In this document: positions 1 to 9,713 of the stretch, piece by piece
How positions within the stretch are numbered: the first letter of the stretch is position 1
Layout of the letters: each line of letters begins with the position of its first letter
DNA from: Azorinus chamasolen
Taxonomy: Eukaryota > Mollusca > Bivalvia > Cardiida > Solecurtidae
Reading direction: 5' to 3'
Assembly (NCBI GenBank): GCA_963576725.1
Contig: OY755240.1
Coordinates: 60,450,633-60,514,632, forward strand
DNA: 64,000 nt
The notes under the pieces: model-generated
What the model saw: the letters and a program-made list of their open reading frames with translations, nothing else
Database searches by the model: none
What the model was told of the DNA's origin: nothing
Position numbers and translations under genes: made by a program

Positions 1-190
1 GGAATATTGATTTAAATTTGATTTTGAGAAAACAGTGAGACATATGGAATCGTAAAATGATAGAAATATTATAAATTATTTCTGACAGCTTTGTTGATAT
101 TCTCTTCTTTTTTTTCTTATTAGATGAATGCTTATTGTAATTATTTGTACAACAGATAATGTGAACGTCGACAGGACAAATTGAAAACTT

Positions 191-447
191 TGACCCTTTC
201 CCTAGTCAGAAGTCTATGTTTATTTCAAATTCCAATACCTACTGAATATTTATGAACAGAATAGTTTTAATGAAATATGGAAGGTGAAACACTGCAGACA
301 TTTTAGAAAGTAAAGAAACAGGTCTTTCAAATTCTGCTAGTAAACAGAGCAGACCCTGATCAGACTGCTCCTACAGGAGCAGTCTGGTCTGGGTCTACTT
401 TTTTTTGTAAATGCATGAATATGCGTTAGTATGAGGGAAAAGGTTAA
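191..447. mobile_element. TTAA-1b MITE
   Basis: Starts near CCCTTTCCCT and ends AAAGGTTAA. The central hairpin (348-400) pairs CAGACCCTGATCAGACTG with its complement through a CTCCTACAGGAG tip. Left target site reads TGAC instead of TTAA. Lies in a UBE3B intron. Confidence 0.8.
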
Positions 448-705
448 ATGGCTGTATTACAGAACTAATGTATATGAGGTACTTTTTCAAGGTTGTCAGA
501 AAACAGCTGGTAGTTATGATTGGCATGAACAGTAATCAAACATGAATGTGTTTTCTGAGTTTGTGCATTTTCAAGAAATTGCATTCTATTCACACGGAAT
601 GTAGAAGAAAATAAGTCTTCTCCGGAGCCAAAATGTCCCGTATTCATATGCCATTATGAAAAATAATCCAATTAATGTTTATGTCATTATTTCTTGTATG
701 AATAG

Positions 706-1044
706 TTAACCCATTCCCTTATATTGACGCCTTTTGATGCCTCTGCAAAAGTCACCTGTTGGAACCATTGTGATAAATAGAGCATTTGCTCCTATAGGAG
801 CAAATGCTCTATTTATCACAATGGTTTCATATATTGACGCCTTTTGATGCCTCTGCAAAAGTCACCTGTTGGAACCATTGTGATAAATAGAGCATTTGCT
901 CCTATAGGAGCAAATGCTCTATTTATCACAATGGTTTCAAACTGCAAAATTCTAAAATTTTCCTTTGCTCTAGTTAATGCTCCTTTTTGGTAGATTCATT
1001 CAAAGAGGTTGGATCTAAAAATAGCCTATGAGGTAATGGGTTAA
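706..1044. mobile_element. TTAA-2 MITE with duplicated hairpin
   Basis: Flanked by TTAA at 706-709 and 1041-1044, ends CCCATTCCCT / AATGGG. It carries two identical hairpins with tip GCTCCTATAGGAGC because the left half is duplicated in tandem. Confidence 0.85.
721..940 (+). repeat. 110-bp tandem duplication inside TTAA-2
   Basis: Units 721-830 and 831-940 are identical except at the last base. Each holds one whole hairpin, so the element has two perfect inverted repeats in series. Confidence 0.9.
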
Positions 1045-1276
1045 ACACTTGACCATCAAAAAAAGAACTGACAGGACTACATTTATGAAAATTTAAAGAC
1101 TGATATTGTAATGTGGAGTAAAATAGTTCTTGCTCTAAAAGCTTTGATACCTGGCCCAAGGTAATAAAACATTTTGCTCGAGTCTGAGATCATCCTCAAG
1201 CATCTGACTGATAAAATTTTGAGAATGACCTCAGACTAAAAAGTTTAATAACCTCAGGCCCAGAATAACAAATTAC

Positions 1277-1381
1277 CTTTATTTCTTTGAGACACTGAAC
1301 ACATTTCCACAGGACGTCCTTCACCTGCTGTATCCATAGCAACACAAAGTCCTTGAGTAATGACACAGACACATAGGATAC
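1277..1381 (-). CDS. UBE3B: UBE3B coding exon 6
   Basis: 105 bp, phase 0 at both ends. It encodes VSYVSVSLLKDFVLLWIQQV then KDVLWKCVQCLKEIK. Acceptor CACCAG and donor GTAATT are on the minus strand. It is the last exon before the left edge. Confidence 0.93.
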
Positions 1382-4300
1382 CTGGTGACAAACATTAGAA
1401 AATTAACTGGCAGCCAATATCAGGACTCAGTTTCAATGTACGAAAGAAAAAAAATCATATAATGATAAACTTCTAGCAATGATATATTAAGACATTTATA
1501 AAATAATAGTTCATTATTACCAGACGTTAAAATTAGTATCAATACCGGTCTTTCAGACAGGTGGTAGCTTAATGCAGGTTGCAAGTCATGCAGAAAGATC
1601 CTATAAGCTTTCTGGATGACTTTCACCCTGCATTAAGCAGCCACCTTCTTTATTAACATTCTGGTTTAGAGGGGTTTTACTGTAAAGACTTTTTGAATTT
1701 TAATTTTGATTATGACATTAATATCATATGTACCATGAAATTAACAGTAGAATCATATCTATATCATTTCATAGTAAGCAGAGCAGATTCCAATCAGATA
1801 AGAGCTGGCTGATCTGGGTCTACTCTGTATGCAAAGATGTAAAGGGTTACTCCTAATAGTGACCTTATTTTCAGGCACAATCTTTTAATGAGTATTTTTT
1901 GTTTGCTTACAGAAAAATAAAATACACAATTTGAACGTAATGTCTTCTATAATTACCAATTATGGAAGTTATATATACAGGAAATGCTTTTCAAAGCTTA
2001 CTTTTAAGTTATCGGAGTCCATTGTAGCAAGAAGGTACCGGCACACTTGTTCCAGGTGCTAAAAATATAAACATACTGCAGAGTAATACATAAGAAGTGT
2101 AAATCAAGCATCTTTTCAAGAACAGGTCTTTTATTTCTCAACCAAGCCATATGCTGTGACTACTCTTTTGAATCATCTCTGCCAGACCGGCCTAAAGAGT
2201 GGTTAGACAACATGTGTTTTTTTTTCATAATGGTTATGTAAACTGGAAATTGTGACCATGGCACAAACTGTAAAATTAAATCTATGTAATTCCATAAACA
2301 AATAGAGCCAACCCAGATTAGATGGCTCCTACATCTGATCTGGGTCTACTCTGTTTGCAAAGGTGTTAAAAGTTGTATTTATGGAGTAAAGGGTTAACTG
2401 TTTATTAACTTTCTATTAACTCTTTGCACGCTAAATAATTGCTATCTTCAAAAATGTTGCCTGCAAACTTATCAAGTTTCCTTCCAATTCTCCTAATATA
2501 ACATGTCAAAAAGTTCGGATCCTAGAAAGAGGTGGATTTGGTCATTTTCTCATCTGGATCCAAACCATTCATCCTTCAAGTGCAAAGAGTTTAATTGAAG
2601 TAATATTTTCCATTCACAGTGTATTGCAATCCAATAACTCCCTTTTCACGTGATATTGCAAAAGGTTTAAAAAACTGACAGCTTTTGAAAGGATGTAATA
2701 AGCTTTGACCCAACATACCTTACGATCTGAGCTATGCGAATAGGTGAACAGAAATCCTCGCAGTAGTTTGAAGACATCAACAGCTGAAAAATAAACTCAT
2801 TTTAATGCCTACATTATCTAGTAAACATTCTGCATTCAAATGGTTAATTTGCAAATAAGATATCAATTCATTTCATTTTTTTCATTCACAACACATGTCT
2901 GTTTTGTCATTATACAAGTATTTATGTTAATTTATACATGTATCTTATATGTTAATACATGCTAAACTTATATATAGCATTTTGTTCTTCTCTGAAAGTT
3001 TGACCAAGTATCTCAAAATGTTTACATCATACTATGACCATAGTAGTGCAATTTTTATATAAAAGATGATACCGGTACTCAGTTTTCCTTTTGCTATTAA
3101 CCATTTACTCAATGTATACTCATGTAAGAAATATTTGTCTCATGAATATTAATTATATCAATAATAAATAAATAATAATAAATATATTAATAATAAATAA
3201 CAATAATAAATATAATTAAATATTAATTCCTACAAAAGCTTTCTGATCTGGGTCTACTCTGTTTGCAAAGGTGTATTTATGGAGTAAAGTTGTTACTCTT
3301 TTCTTGCTCAAAAAATGCTGTCTGCTTAAACTCAGATATACTGCAATTTTTTATTCATTCAAGCCTTTTAAAAATTCAGATTGAGTGGCAAACAGCTTGG
3401 ATCCTCTGCCAAAATGTTTGCATATGCCAGTCAAGTCATGCTTACCAAGAGAACAGTTAACTATTTACTCCATAAATACGCCTTTCTATGTCTTTGCAAA
3501 CAGAGTAGACCCAGATCAGATGGCTCCTGTAGGAGCCATCTGATCAGGGTCTGCTCTGTTTGCTTATGATATGACATAGATATGGTTCTAAAGTTTCTGC
3601 CAAGGCCAAAGATTCTTGTGTCCATGTGCCATTATAACAATTAATCTAATTAATATTCATGGTGTCATTATTTCTTACATGCATATTCATGGAGTAAAGT
3701 GCTAAAGAGCATTGATCTTACCTGGTTTGAAATTAGGTATGTATTCTCCATCTTGGGTCCCTGGTGCATTAAGCAGACCTTCTATCTCTGTTCTAAAAAT
3801 GTAAAATAGTGTTGATATCAATTGGTTGTGCACATGAACTACTTGTCTTTGCAAACAGAATAGACCCAGATCAGACAACTGCTGTAGGAACCATCTGACA
3901 AGGGTCTGCTCTATTTGCTTAGAATTTACAGATTCTCTACTGTTTACCTCTTATTATATGTTATATCTTTAATACAATAATTAATATAATTTCAGTAAAA
4001 CCTCTCTATAATGACCACTAAATTACATCAAGTATTTTTGTTAAAGGCAGGTGGCTGATTAAAGCAAGATGAAAGTAAAACAGAAAGCTCCTATAGGAGC
4101 GTTCTGTTTTACTTTCACCTTGCTTTAATCAGCCACCTGCGCTAAATACCAACTACTTAACATAATTTAGTGGTCGTTATAGACAGGTTTTACTGTAATA
4201 TAAAAAAATTGGCATAAATATGTATCAGGTATAATGGGTTACATGTATATGTTTACTTTTTCTTTATGATAAGAAAAATATCAAAATCATTATGTGTTTA

Positions 4301-5911
4301 TAAGAACTCTTGGTGGATGGCTTGCTATAAGCATAAAACATCTCCAAGTCAATATGTTTGCTTATGACATGATACAGATCTGACATTACAGTTTTTTGTA
4401 AAAGCAAAACATTGATTTGAAAATTTTACATTATGAAAATTCAGCAAAGAAATATTCATGATGTCATAATTTCTTACATGAATATTGAACAGGGAAAGAG
4501 TTAAAATTTTAATATGGAGGCATAGGATAAAATCAAGACAATAATTATTGCTCTTACCTTATTCGAACTTGTATTTGCTTTCTAGCTATGTAACCTCTAT
4601 AAACTGCCTGAAATATAAATGTTTGTATTTCTGTAGATATGAGATAAATTGACTACAACAAAAATATTCTCTGCAACTGTTAACACCTTGTATACTTTTC
4701 CAAATACAATGAATTGTGTTTACCCTTAAAAATAAACCCATTTTCACACCTCTGCAGAGGAGATCCAGATCAGATGGCTCCTGTCTGTTTTATTTGCTTA
4801 GGGCTTTTCCATTTAAATGTGTATTGGGGTGCAGGGAGGCACTTTCAAATTCTGCCACCCACCCATAGAAGTTTTTTACTAATGCACAAACCAATTAGTA
4901 CCATTTTTGCAGTGAAACCCATCCATGCATAGCTGTTTTTTAAAGTGCCTTCCTGCCCCCAAATATACATTTAAATGGAACAGCCCTTATGATATACATG
5001 ATACATACAGTTCTGGCCCCGCTTTCACTAAACGTCTCAAACTCAGACTACAGTTTTTGTCAAAGAAAATAATTCCCTTGAAAAGTTTATATTAAAAGAA
5101 TTAGCTAATAAATATCTGTGTGGTAAATTATTTTACATGAATATTCAACAGGTAAAGGCCTTAGGGTTACCGGTAACTCTTTCCATACTTGAGACAACTT
5201 TATAACATATGCCATATCAGAGTAGACCCAGATCAAATGGTTCCTGTAGGAGTCGTCTGATCAGAGTATGCTCTGTTTGCTTATGAAGTAATATATCATA
5301 TTCTGCAGTTTCTACTTTGACCAAAACTTCCTGTGTCCATTTGCCAATATAAGTATTAATAACTATTCATGATCTCATTATTTTTTACATGAATATTCAA
5401 GGAGTAAAGGTTTAACCCATTCCCTCATATTGACGCCTTTTGACCCCTCTGTAAAAATCACTTTTAGAAACCATTGTGATAAATAGAGCATTTGCTCCAT
5501 AGGAGCAAATGCTCTATTTATCACAATAGTTTCAGAACTACACAATTCTTAATGTTCCTTTTCTATAGTTAAATGCCCCCTTTTGGTAGGTTTATTCAAA
5601 GAGATTGGGTCTAAATATAGCATATGAGGTAATGGTTTAATAAAAAGTTAATAAATGTCATTACAACAATTCCGCACTAGACCTGGACATGTGAACAGAA
5701 TCTAGTAGCCTTTATCAACTCTATCACCCTTATTGTCAAGGTCTAAACGTCTCCTATCATAGAAATTAGACACAATGCAATGGTACCTGTATTTGGATAG
5801 CAGCATTTTCCTTTGTCTTTTCCAATGCCCTTTCCTCTCTTTGAGCTTTTGTCTGCTCCAGGAAACTTGTCTTCTGCTGTCCATCTAGTTTACTGAACAT
5901 GGCATCTGAGT
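1277..5911 (-). CDS. UBE3B: UBE3B ubiquitin-protein ligase E3B, 5' part (six coding exons)
   Basis: Minus-strand coding exons 5911-5787, 4607-4558, 3792-3722, 2783-2719, 2058-2002 and 1381-1277 join with consistent phases into 154 residues from ATG 5900-5898. The start MFSKLDGQQ, the REER segment, an IQ motif at residues 34-49 (IQAVYRGYIARK) and the block YVSVSLLKDFVLLWIQQVKD match the N-terminus of UBE3B, an IQ-motif HECT-type E3 ligase linked to calmodulin binding and mitochondria. UBE3C is a poorer match because it lacks the WIQQVK block. Known family members are about 1070 aa, so roughly 85 percent, including the HECT domain and its catalytic cysteine, lies beyond base 1. A 5' UTR intron is implied by the TTTGCAG acceptor 11 bases before the ATG. 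The gene is head to head with ERAL1. No frameshift is seen. Confidence 0.93.
1517..1682. mobile_element. TA-1b MITE, 5' end damaged
   Basis: Right end GGTTTTACTG plus TA is intact; the left end begins inside the inverted repeat (CCAGACGTTAAA). The core AGGTGGTAGCTTAATGCAGG pairs with CCCTGCATTAAGCAGCCACC. Confidence 0.75.
1775..1848. mobile_element. TTAA-1 remnant
   Basis: Only the hairpin arms (GCAGAGCAGATTCC... and TCTGGGTCTACTCTG) and the AAAGGGTTA end remain. The tip is degraded. Confidence 0.6.
2002..2058 (-). CDS. UBE3B: UBE3B coding exon 5
   Basis: 57 bp, phase 0, encoding HLEQVCRYLLATMDSDNLK. This aligns with the UBE3B segment before the YVSL...WIQQ block. Acceptor TTTTTAG, donor GTAAGC. 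Confidence 0.92.
2296..2397. mobile_element. TTAA-1 remnant
   Basis: Hairpin AACCCAGATTAGATGGCTCC / ATCTGATCTGGGTCTACTCTG is followed by TATTTATGGAGTAAAGGGTTA. The left flank is missing. Confidence 0.65.
2416..2594. mobile_element. TTAA-3 MITE, diverged
   Basis: TTAA on both sides (2416-2419, 2591-2594), ends CTCTTTGCACGC / GTGCAAAGAG. Stem GTTCGGATCCT / ATCTGGATCCAAAC has a degraded tip. Confidence 0.75.
2719..2783 (-). CDS. UBE3B: UBE3B coding exon 4
   Basis: 65 bp, entered with two bases of a split alanine codon. It encodes VDVFKLLRGFLFTYSHSSDR plus K. Donor GTATGT, acceptor TTTCAG. Confidence 0.92.
3097..3294. mobile_element. TTAA-1a MITE with AT-rich expansion
   Basis: Left flank CCATTTACTC...CATGTAAG and right end TATTTATGGAGTAAAG are TTAA-1. 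The left hairpin arm is replaced by about 70 bp of AATAAT-type simple sequence (3163-3230). Confidence 0.7.
3457..3705. mobile_element. TTAA-1a MITE, reverse orientation
   Basis: TTAA at 3457. Long hairpin at 3498-3565 with tip GGCTCCTGTAGGAGCC, then ATTAATATTCAT and TTCATGGAGTAAAG. It ends 17 bp from UBE3B coding exon 3. Confidence 0.85.
3722..3792 (-). CDS. UBE3B: UBE3B coding exon 3
   Basis: 71 bp, split codons at both ends, encoding TEIEGLLNAPGTQDGEYIPN then FKP. This is the REIDDFF-like segment after the IQ motif in UBE3B. Confidence 0.92.
3847..3920. mobile_element. TTAA-1 hairpin remnant
   Basis: Arms AGACCCAGATCAGAC and GACAAGGGTCTGCTCT flank a decayed tip. No flanks remain. Sits in the intron before UBE3B exon 3. 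Confidence 0.65.
3993..4195. mobile_element. TA-1a MITE
   Basis: 203 bp with termini CAGTAAAACCTCTCTATAA / GACAGGTTTTACTG. A near-perfect palindrome with tip GCTCCTATAGGAGC. Right flank TA; left flank TT. Confidence 0.88.
4358..4504. mobile_element. TTAA-1 half element
   Basis: Begins inside the second hairpin arm (GTTTGCTTATGACATGATAC) and runs to ACAGGGAAAGAGTTAA. The first arm is missing. Confidence 0.65.
4558..4607 (-). CDS. UBE3B: UBE3B coding exon 2
   Basis: 50 bp encoding AVYRGYIARKQIQVRI plus a split arginine codon. It completes the IQ motif (IQxxxRGxxxR). Acceptor TTTCAG, donor GTAAGA. Confidence 0.93.
4718..5162. mobile_element. TTAA-1 element split by a palindromic insertion
   Basis: Left part 4718-4800 ends ATTTGCTTA and right part resumes at 4987 with TTATGATATACATGATAC, the normal continuation. 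A 186-bp element lies between. Confidence 0.7.
4801..4986. mobile_element. Harbinger/Tourist-like MITE inserted in TTAA-1
   Basis: Inverted ends GGGCTTTTCCATTTAAATG / CATTTAAATGGAACAGCCC, longer inverted match to 4845/4941, flanked by direct TTA (4798-4800, 4987-4989). A 3-bp TTA/TWA duplication with GGG ends is typical of PIF/Harbinger MITEs. Confidence 0.75.
5173..5415. mobile_element. TTAA-1a MITE, reverse orientation
   Basis: Hairpin AGACCCAGATCAAATGGTTCC / GGAGTCGTCTGATCAGAGTATG, flank TTACATGAATATTCAAGGAG. Its right TTAA (5412-5415) is also the left TTAA of the next element. Confidence 0.8.
5412..5640. mobile_element. TTAA-2 MITE
   Basis: TTAA both sides, ends CCCATTCCCT / GGTAATGG. 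Hairpin with tip TTTGCTCCATAGGAGCAAA, one base shorter than consensus. Abuts the preceding TTAA-1. Confidence 0.87.
5787..5911 (-). CDS. UBE3B: UBE3B coding exon 1 (start codon 5900-5898)
   Basis: 125 bp exon: 11 bp of 5' UTR then ATG and 38 codons, MFSKLDGQQKTSFLEQTKAQ and onward to the first half of the IQ motif. An earlier ATG in another frame at 5905 is ignored because only the chosen frame gives the conserved MF...REER start. Confidence 0.92.
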
Positions 5912-5994
5912 CTGCAAAGATATTGTACACAGCAGTCCCCATTTAATCCTTTACCAGATGAATGCTCATGTAAGAAAAGATGACTGTATGATGA

Positions 5995-6240
5995 TTAACC
6001 CTTTACTCCATATTCATGTAAGAAGTTAGAAGTGATGACATCATGAATATTAATTAGATTAATTGTTATGATAGCACATGGATACAAGCATATTTGGCAG
6101 AAACTGAACAATTACATCTTTATTATATCATAAGCAAACTGAGCAGACCCTGATCAGACGGTTTCTATAGGAGTCGTCTGATCTGGGTCTACTATGTTTG
6201 CAAAGTTGTAGAAAGGTGTATTAATGGAGAAATGGGTTAA
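5995..6240. mobile_element. TTAA-1a MITE
   Basis: TTAA 5995-5998 and 6237-6240. Hairpin GCAGACCCTGATCAGACGG / TCGTCTGATCTGGGTCTAC, tip TTTCTATAGGAG. A truncated copy of the same left flank (5943-5990) precedes it. Confidence 0.87.
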
Positions 6241-6448
6241 TCCTTTCTACGCTTCTGTAAAAGTCAACTGTGGAAACCATTGTGATAAATACAGCATTTG
6301 CTCCTATAGGAGCAAATGCTCTATTTATTACAACCAGGTTTCAAACTACAAAATTCTAAAATTTTCCTTTTCTCTAGTTAATGCTCCTTTTCGGTAGATT
6401 TATTCAAAGTAGTTGGATCTAAAAATAGCCTATGGAGGAATAGGTTAA
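6237..6448. mobile_element. TTAA-2 MITE
   Basis: Shares TTAA 6237-6240 with the preceding TTAA-1. Hairpin GAAACCATTGTGATAAATAC with tip GCTCCTATAGGAGC, right TTAA 6445-6448. Confidence 0.87.
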
Positions 6449-6875
6449 CAAGCAAGTATTGCCAAGCAATCCATTGTCCCAACTGGAAACTGTTCTTAGC
6501 ATTTTTACAATCATCACATTGAGTTGGTTGTAGACTAATAAGGAATATTTATTGATATCACAAGTGTATATGAGTGATGCTGTGTAACTTTTTACTAATG
6601 GTCCATATACAGTATAGTCAGATCAGTTCATACATTTTAAAGATGGCTGCTGATCTGAGTGAAAACGCTTCAACATTTTAATGTTACAAAAACAGATAAA
6701 TATTCAAGAAGCCTTATAAATATGTACTTATATTGCAGGAGCCTAGGGGATCTCTGCACTGTTGTAAGTACAATGATCAGTCACATTTACCAAAATATAA
6801 GGAGTTTTTAAGAATTTGATTCTAGTTTACCTAGGAATTTGCTTCCACTACAAGAGGTAGCCTGAGAAATCCACA
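6449..6875. other. UBE3B 5' UTR intron, no feature
   Basis: I see no exon, palindrome or known repeat here. Confidence 0.5.
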
Positions 6876-7101
6876 TGAACCCTTTCCCTGTTCTGTGTTC
6901 ATGTCAAATTTCAATACCAACTGAATATTAATGGACAAAATAGTTACATGTATAATGAATATGGAAGGTGGAACACTGTAGCCATTTCAGAAAGTAGACA
7001 CAGATATTTCAAATTCTATTAGCAAACAGAGGAGCCATCTGATCTGGGTCTACTCTGTTTGCAAATGCGTTAAAACACGTTTATATGAGGGAAAGGGTTA
7101 A
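6876..7101. mobile_element. TTAA-1b MITE with shortened hairpin
   Basis: Flank CCCTTTCCCTGTTCTGTGTT, right end GAGGGAAAGGGTTAA. Part of the first hairpin arm is deleted (GCAAACAGAGGAGCC). Confidence 0.82.
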
Positions 7102-7182
7102 AAGGCTGCCATCTTCCTTTCCTGTTGGGTGGGCGAGTCAAGGTTACAGGGACATCATATGAGTATGTGCCATTCTGCCTAT

Positions 7183-7427
7183 TTAACCCTTTCCCTCATA
7201 TAAACGTGTTTTCACGCATTTGCAAACAGAGTAGACCAAGATCAGACAGCTCCTAGAGGAGCCATCTGATCAGGGTCTGCTCTGTTTGCTTATAGAATTT
7301 GATATCTCTGTTTCTTTGCTTTCTAAAATGTATACAATGGGGCACCTCCCATATGTCTTTATAACTATTAATGAATATTCAGTAGATATTGAAATTTGGC
7401 CTAAATGAAGAACAGGGAAAGGGTTAA
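7183..7427. mobile_element. TTAA-1b MITE, reverse orientation
   Basis: TTAA on both sides. Hairpin with tip GCTCCTAGAGGAGC, then the subtype-b flank reversed (TTAATGAATATTCAGTAG...AACAGGGAAAGGG). Confidence 0.88.
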
Positions 7428-7440
7428 AATGCAGCCGCTC

Positions 7441-7885
7441 AAGAAAATTTGGAAACCATAGCCCAGGTGGTTGAAGGGATATCATACAGACAAATTTGCA
7501 GATTTTTACTTAAATTATGTCAAGGTCAGGTTAAAGGTCACAGACACACCAAAATGGTTAGAGACACTCCGCGTTCTGAAGATGCATCTAATCAGGAAAA
7601 CTGGAAACCCAAAGCCAAGCGGTTGTGGAGATATCCTCCCCACAAATTTCTTGACAAACTTTTACTAAAACCGAGGTTAAAGTCAGGGTCAATGTTAAGT
7701 CTGAGAGTCACTCTGCCTTCTCAAGATGCATGCACACAAGAAATTAAGAAATCCTAACTCAAGGGGTTGAGGATATGTCATTTGGACAAATTTCAGACAA
7801 AGTGTTTCACTAAAACTGTGGTTAAGCTCACAGAAACCCCAAGTAGTATGCAACACCCCCGCTTCTGTAGATACACCCACTATAC
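7441..7885 (+). repeat. Three degenerate ~150-bp tandem repeats
   Basis: Unit starts at 7443, 7596 and 7740 (GAAAATTTGGAAACC, GAAAACTGGAAACCC, GAAATTAAGAAATCC), each followed by related GACAAATTT...TTTTACT...AAAAC and GATGCAT blocks. Short open frames across it carry no recognised domain. Confidence 0.7.
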
Positions 7886-7909
7886 ATTTTGGCCAGTGGA
7901 GAACGTATT

Positions 7910-8098
7910 AGCTTAAAATAGCATTTTGAACAAAGGAAATTTTGGCCAATGCAAAAATTGTAGAATTAAATAGATCTATGTTATCTCATATGCAAAGAGA
8001 GTTGGCCTTGATCAAACAGCTCCTACAGGAGCTGTCTGATCTTGGTCTTCTCTATTTGCAAATGCATAAAAATTCATCTCTATCAGATAAAGGATTAA
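7910..8098. mobile_element. TTAA-1 MITE, diverged
   Basis: Hairpin GGCCTTGATCAAACAGCTCC / GGAGCTGTCTGATCTTGGTC with tip GCTCCTACAGGAGC and right end AAAGGATTAA. Confidence 0.75.
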
Positions 8099-8237
8099 AG
8101 AATACCTAATTTTATTATTTCATTCATATTATAGATTTTATTTGAAGTCATTAGCAGATCAAATGATCTGCAAAATCCAATCACTCTACTTTCCTCGCTT
8201 GCAAAATGCCAAACATGACTATTGAACAGGTAACGGA

Positions 8238-8453
8238 TTAACTCATTACTCCATGAATATTCATATAATAATGACATCATAAATATTAACTACAGTTGCT
8301 GAATTTCGTAATGACATGAAAACAAGAAGTTTTGGATATGGCAAAACTGTAGAATTAAATCTATATCATTTCATAAGCAAACAGAGCAGACTCAGATCAG
8401 ATGGCTCCTGCAGGAATTGTCTAACATGGTTCTACTGTTTGCAAAGATATTAA
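8238..8453. mobile_element. TTAA-1a MITE
   Basis: TTAA 8238-8241 and 8450-8453. Flank TTACTCCATGAATATTCAT, hairpin CAGATCAGATGGCTCCTGCAG. The right TTAA is shared with the next element. Confidence 0.82.
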
Positions 8454-8578
8454 CCCTTTCCTTCATATAAATGCCTTTTCATGAATTTTCAGGGTAGACC
8501 CGGATCAGACGGCTCACACAGGAGCAGTTTGAATAGGGTCTACTCTGTTTGCATATGCCATTATAAAAATTCAGTTAA
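8450..8578. mobile_element. TTAA-1 MITE, truncated
   Basis: Begins at the shared TTAA with CCCTTTCCTTCATATAAATG and holds a short hairpin (GGTAGACCCGGATCAGACGG...). It stops near CATTATAAAAATTCAG. Confidence 0.7.
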
Positions 8579-8769
8579 TACCTTCTACGATACCTTCTAT
8601 TGTCTATGATGTTGGGGATTTTTCTTATATACCCTTCTCTAGAGGTATTAATTGTATTCCCCCTCAGTTACATCAGAAAATTGCTGCTGGTTTTGTTTTG
8701 GTCATTATAGTTCAATAACTTGTGAGTTATTTACGTTGGGCGTCAAATGTAACATGGTGAAAAAGTTGT

Positions 8770-8841
8770 GAATAGACTGGGACTCGAATCCAGGGCATCT
8801 GGCTTACCATGCCAACAATCTACCGACTGAGCTACCAAGCC
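8770..8841 (-). mobile_element. tRNA-Thr-like head of a SINE
   Basis: On the minus strand GGCTTGGTAGCTCAGTCGG is an A-box region. A good anticodon arm TTGGC-ATGGTAA-GCCAG (anticodon GGT) and T arm with TTCGAGT follow. The 3' acceptor strand TCTATTC does not pair with GGCTTGG and the D stem is poor, so a tRNA-derived SINE or tRNA pseudogene is likelier than a working tRNA. Body limits are unclear. Confidence 0.6.
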
Positions 8842-9239
8842 ACAAAGTAAAGTCTATCAACTGTTTCACTACAATCTCTACCCAGCTACAATTGTTCCTG
8901 TCATTAATAACACGATGGGAAAAAGAACTCTATCTAATATTATACTTGTGCCAATGCACCTAATAGTCAGAAGACCATCTTAAAAAGCCCCCCGACTCTA
9001 CCAGACTCTATTTAGTAATAGTATCACCGCAATGCTTTTGGTTTGTTTAGTTTGTACGGATCTTGTTTCAAGTCATGTGGGGTTGACGATAGGCAGAAGA
9101 ACCTCTCATAGTTAGAGTCCATTTTCTGATGTACCAATTTAAAAACTAGTATCATGTCACCACGTCTTCTTCTGTAATAAATATGCATGGTGTCATTATA
9201 GATTTCTTACATGAAATGATGCTGTACAGTAAGCCAATC

Positions 9240-9682
9240 CGTTGTTTACAGGGACGTAATACAACGATATAGAAGAAATGGATCTGTAAAGACACACACA
9301 ATACTTTAAAAAATGCAACTTACATTATTGAAATTTAGCTAATGGGGCTGTTTTCGTGCAAGAAACAGGTCTGGTTCATTTCTGTTGTCACAGAATATTT
9401 TCATAAACCGGTGTCGATGTAAATATTTCAATTTTGGGATAAGTCTAAAACGCGGATTCAACGTCTTTCGCGGAGCTTTACATTACAAAACTTGTTTATA
9501 TACGCTGGCACACTTTTAAATAATGAATTTATTTAGATTGATTTCTTATAATTGTCTAATACCGTTGAAACTTGTAAACAAAATATTGATACCATCTGAC
9601 TCTGAAAACTGGCTGCCATCGTCTTATCCGGTTGGGTTAGCCCTAACCCAATAACTAACACAACCTTCGACTAGAGCCGAAA
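9240..9682. promoter_or_regulatory. Putative divergent promoter of UBE3B and ERAL1
   Basis: Free of the palindromes that fill the flanks and placed between the UBE3B 5' UTR intron and the ERAL1 start. A minus-strand GTAAGT (near 9325-9330) could be the donor of a UBE3B 5' UTR exon. No clear TATA box at a fixed spacing. The role is inferred from gene arrangement only. Confidence 0.4.
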
Positions 9683-9713
9683 ATGCTTCTATTGAAACAT
9701 TTGGGAGAAAGAA
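9683..9713 (+). CDS. ERAL1: ERAL1 exon 1 (proposed start)
   Basis: ATG CTT CTA TTG AAA... gives MLLLKHLGER and one spare base before donor GTGAGC, exactly the phase needed to join exon 2. The join reads MLLLKHLGERNISWSKLSC, a plausible mitochondrial presequence. Alternative: an unspliced start at 12546 or 12594 running into exon 2. Confidence 0.6.

Noticed and set aside
5702..5884. 60-codon minus-strand frame MDSRRQVSW...
   Set aside because: Out of frame with the conserved UBE3B exon that covers the same bases; a shadow frame.
1277..5911. UBE3C in place of UBE3B
   Set aside because: The YVSVSLLKDFVLLWIQQVKD block and IQ-proximal sequence fit UBE3B; UBE3C has a different segment here.
8770..8841. 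Functional tRNA-Thr(GGT)
   Set aside because: Anticodon and T arms are good, but the acceptor stem does not pair and the D stem is poor.
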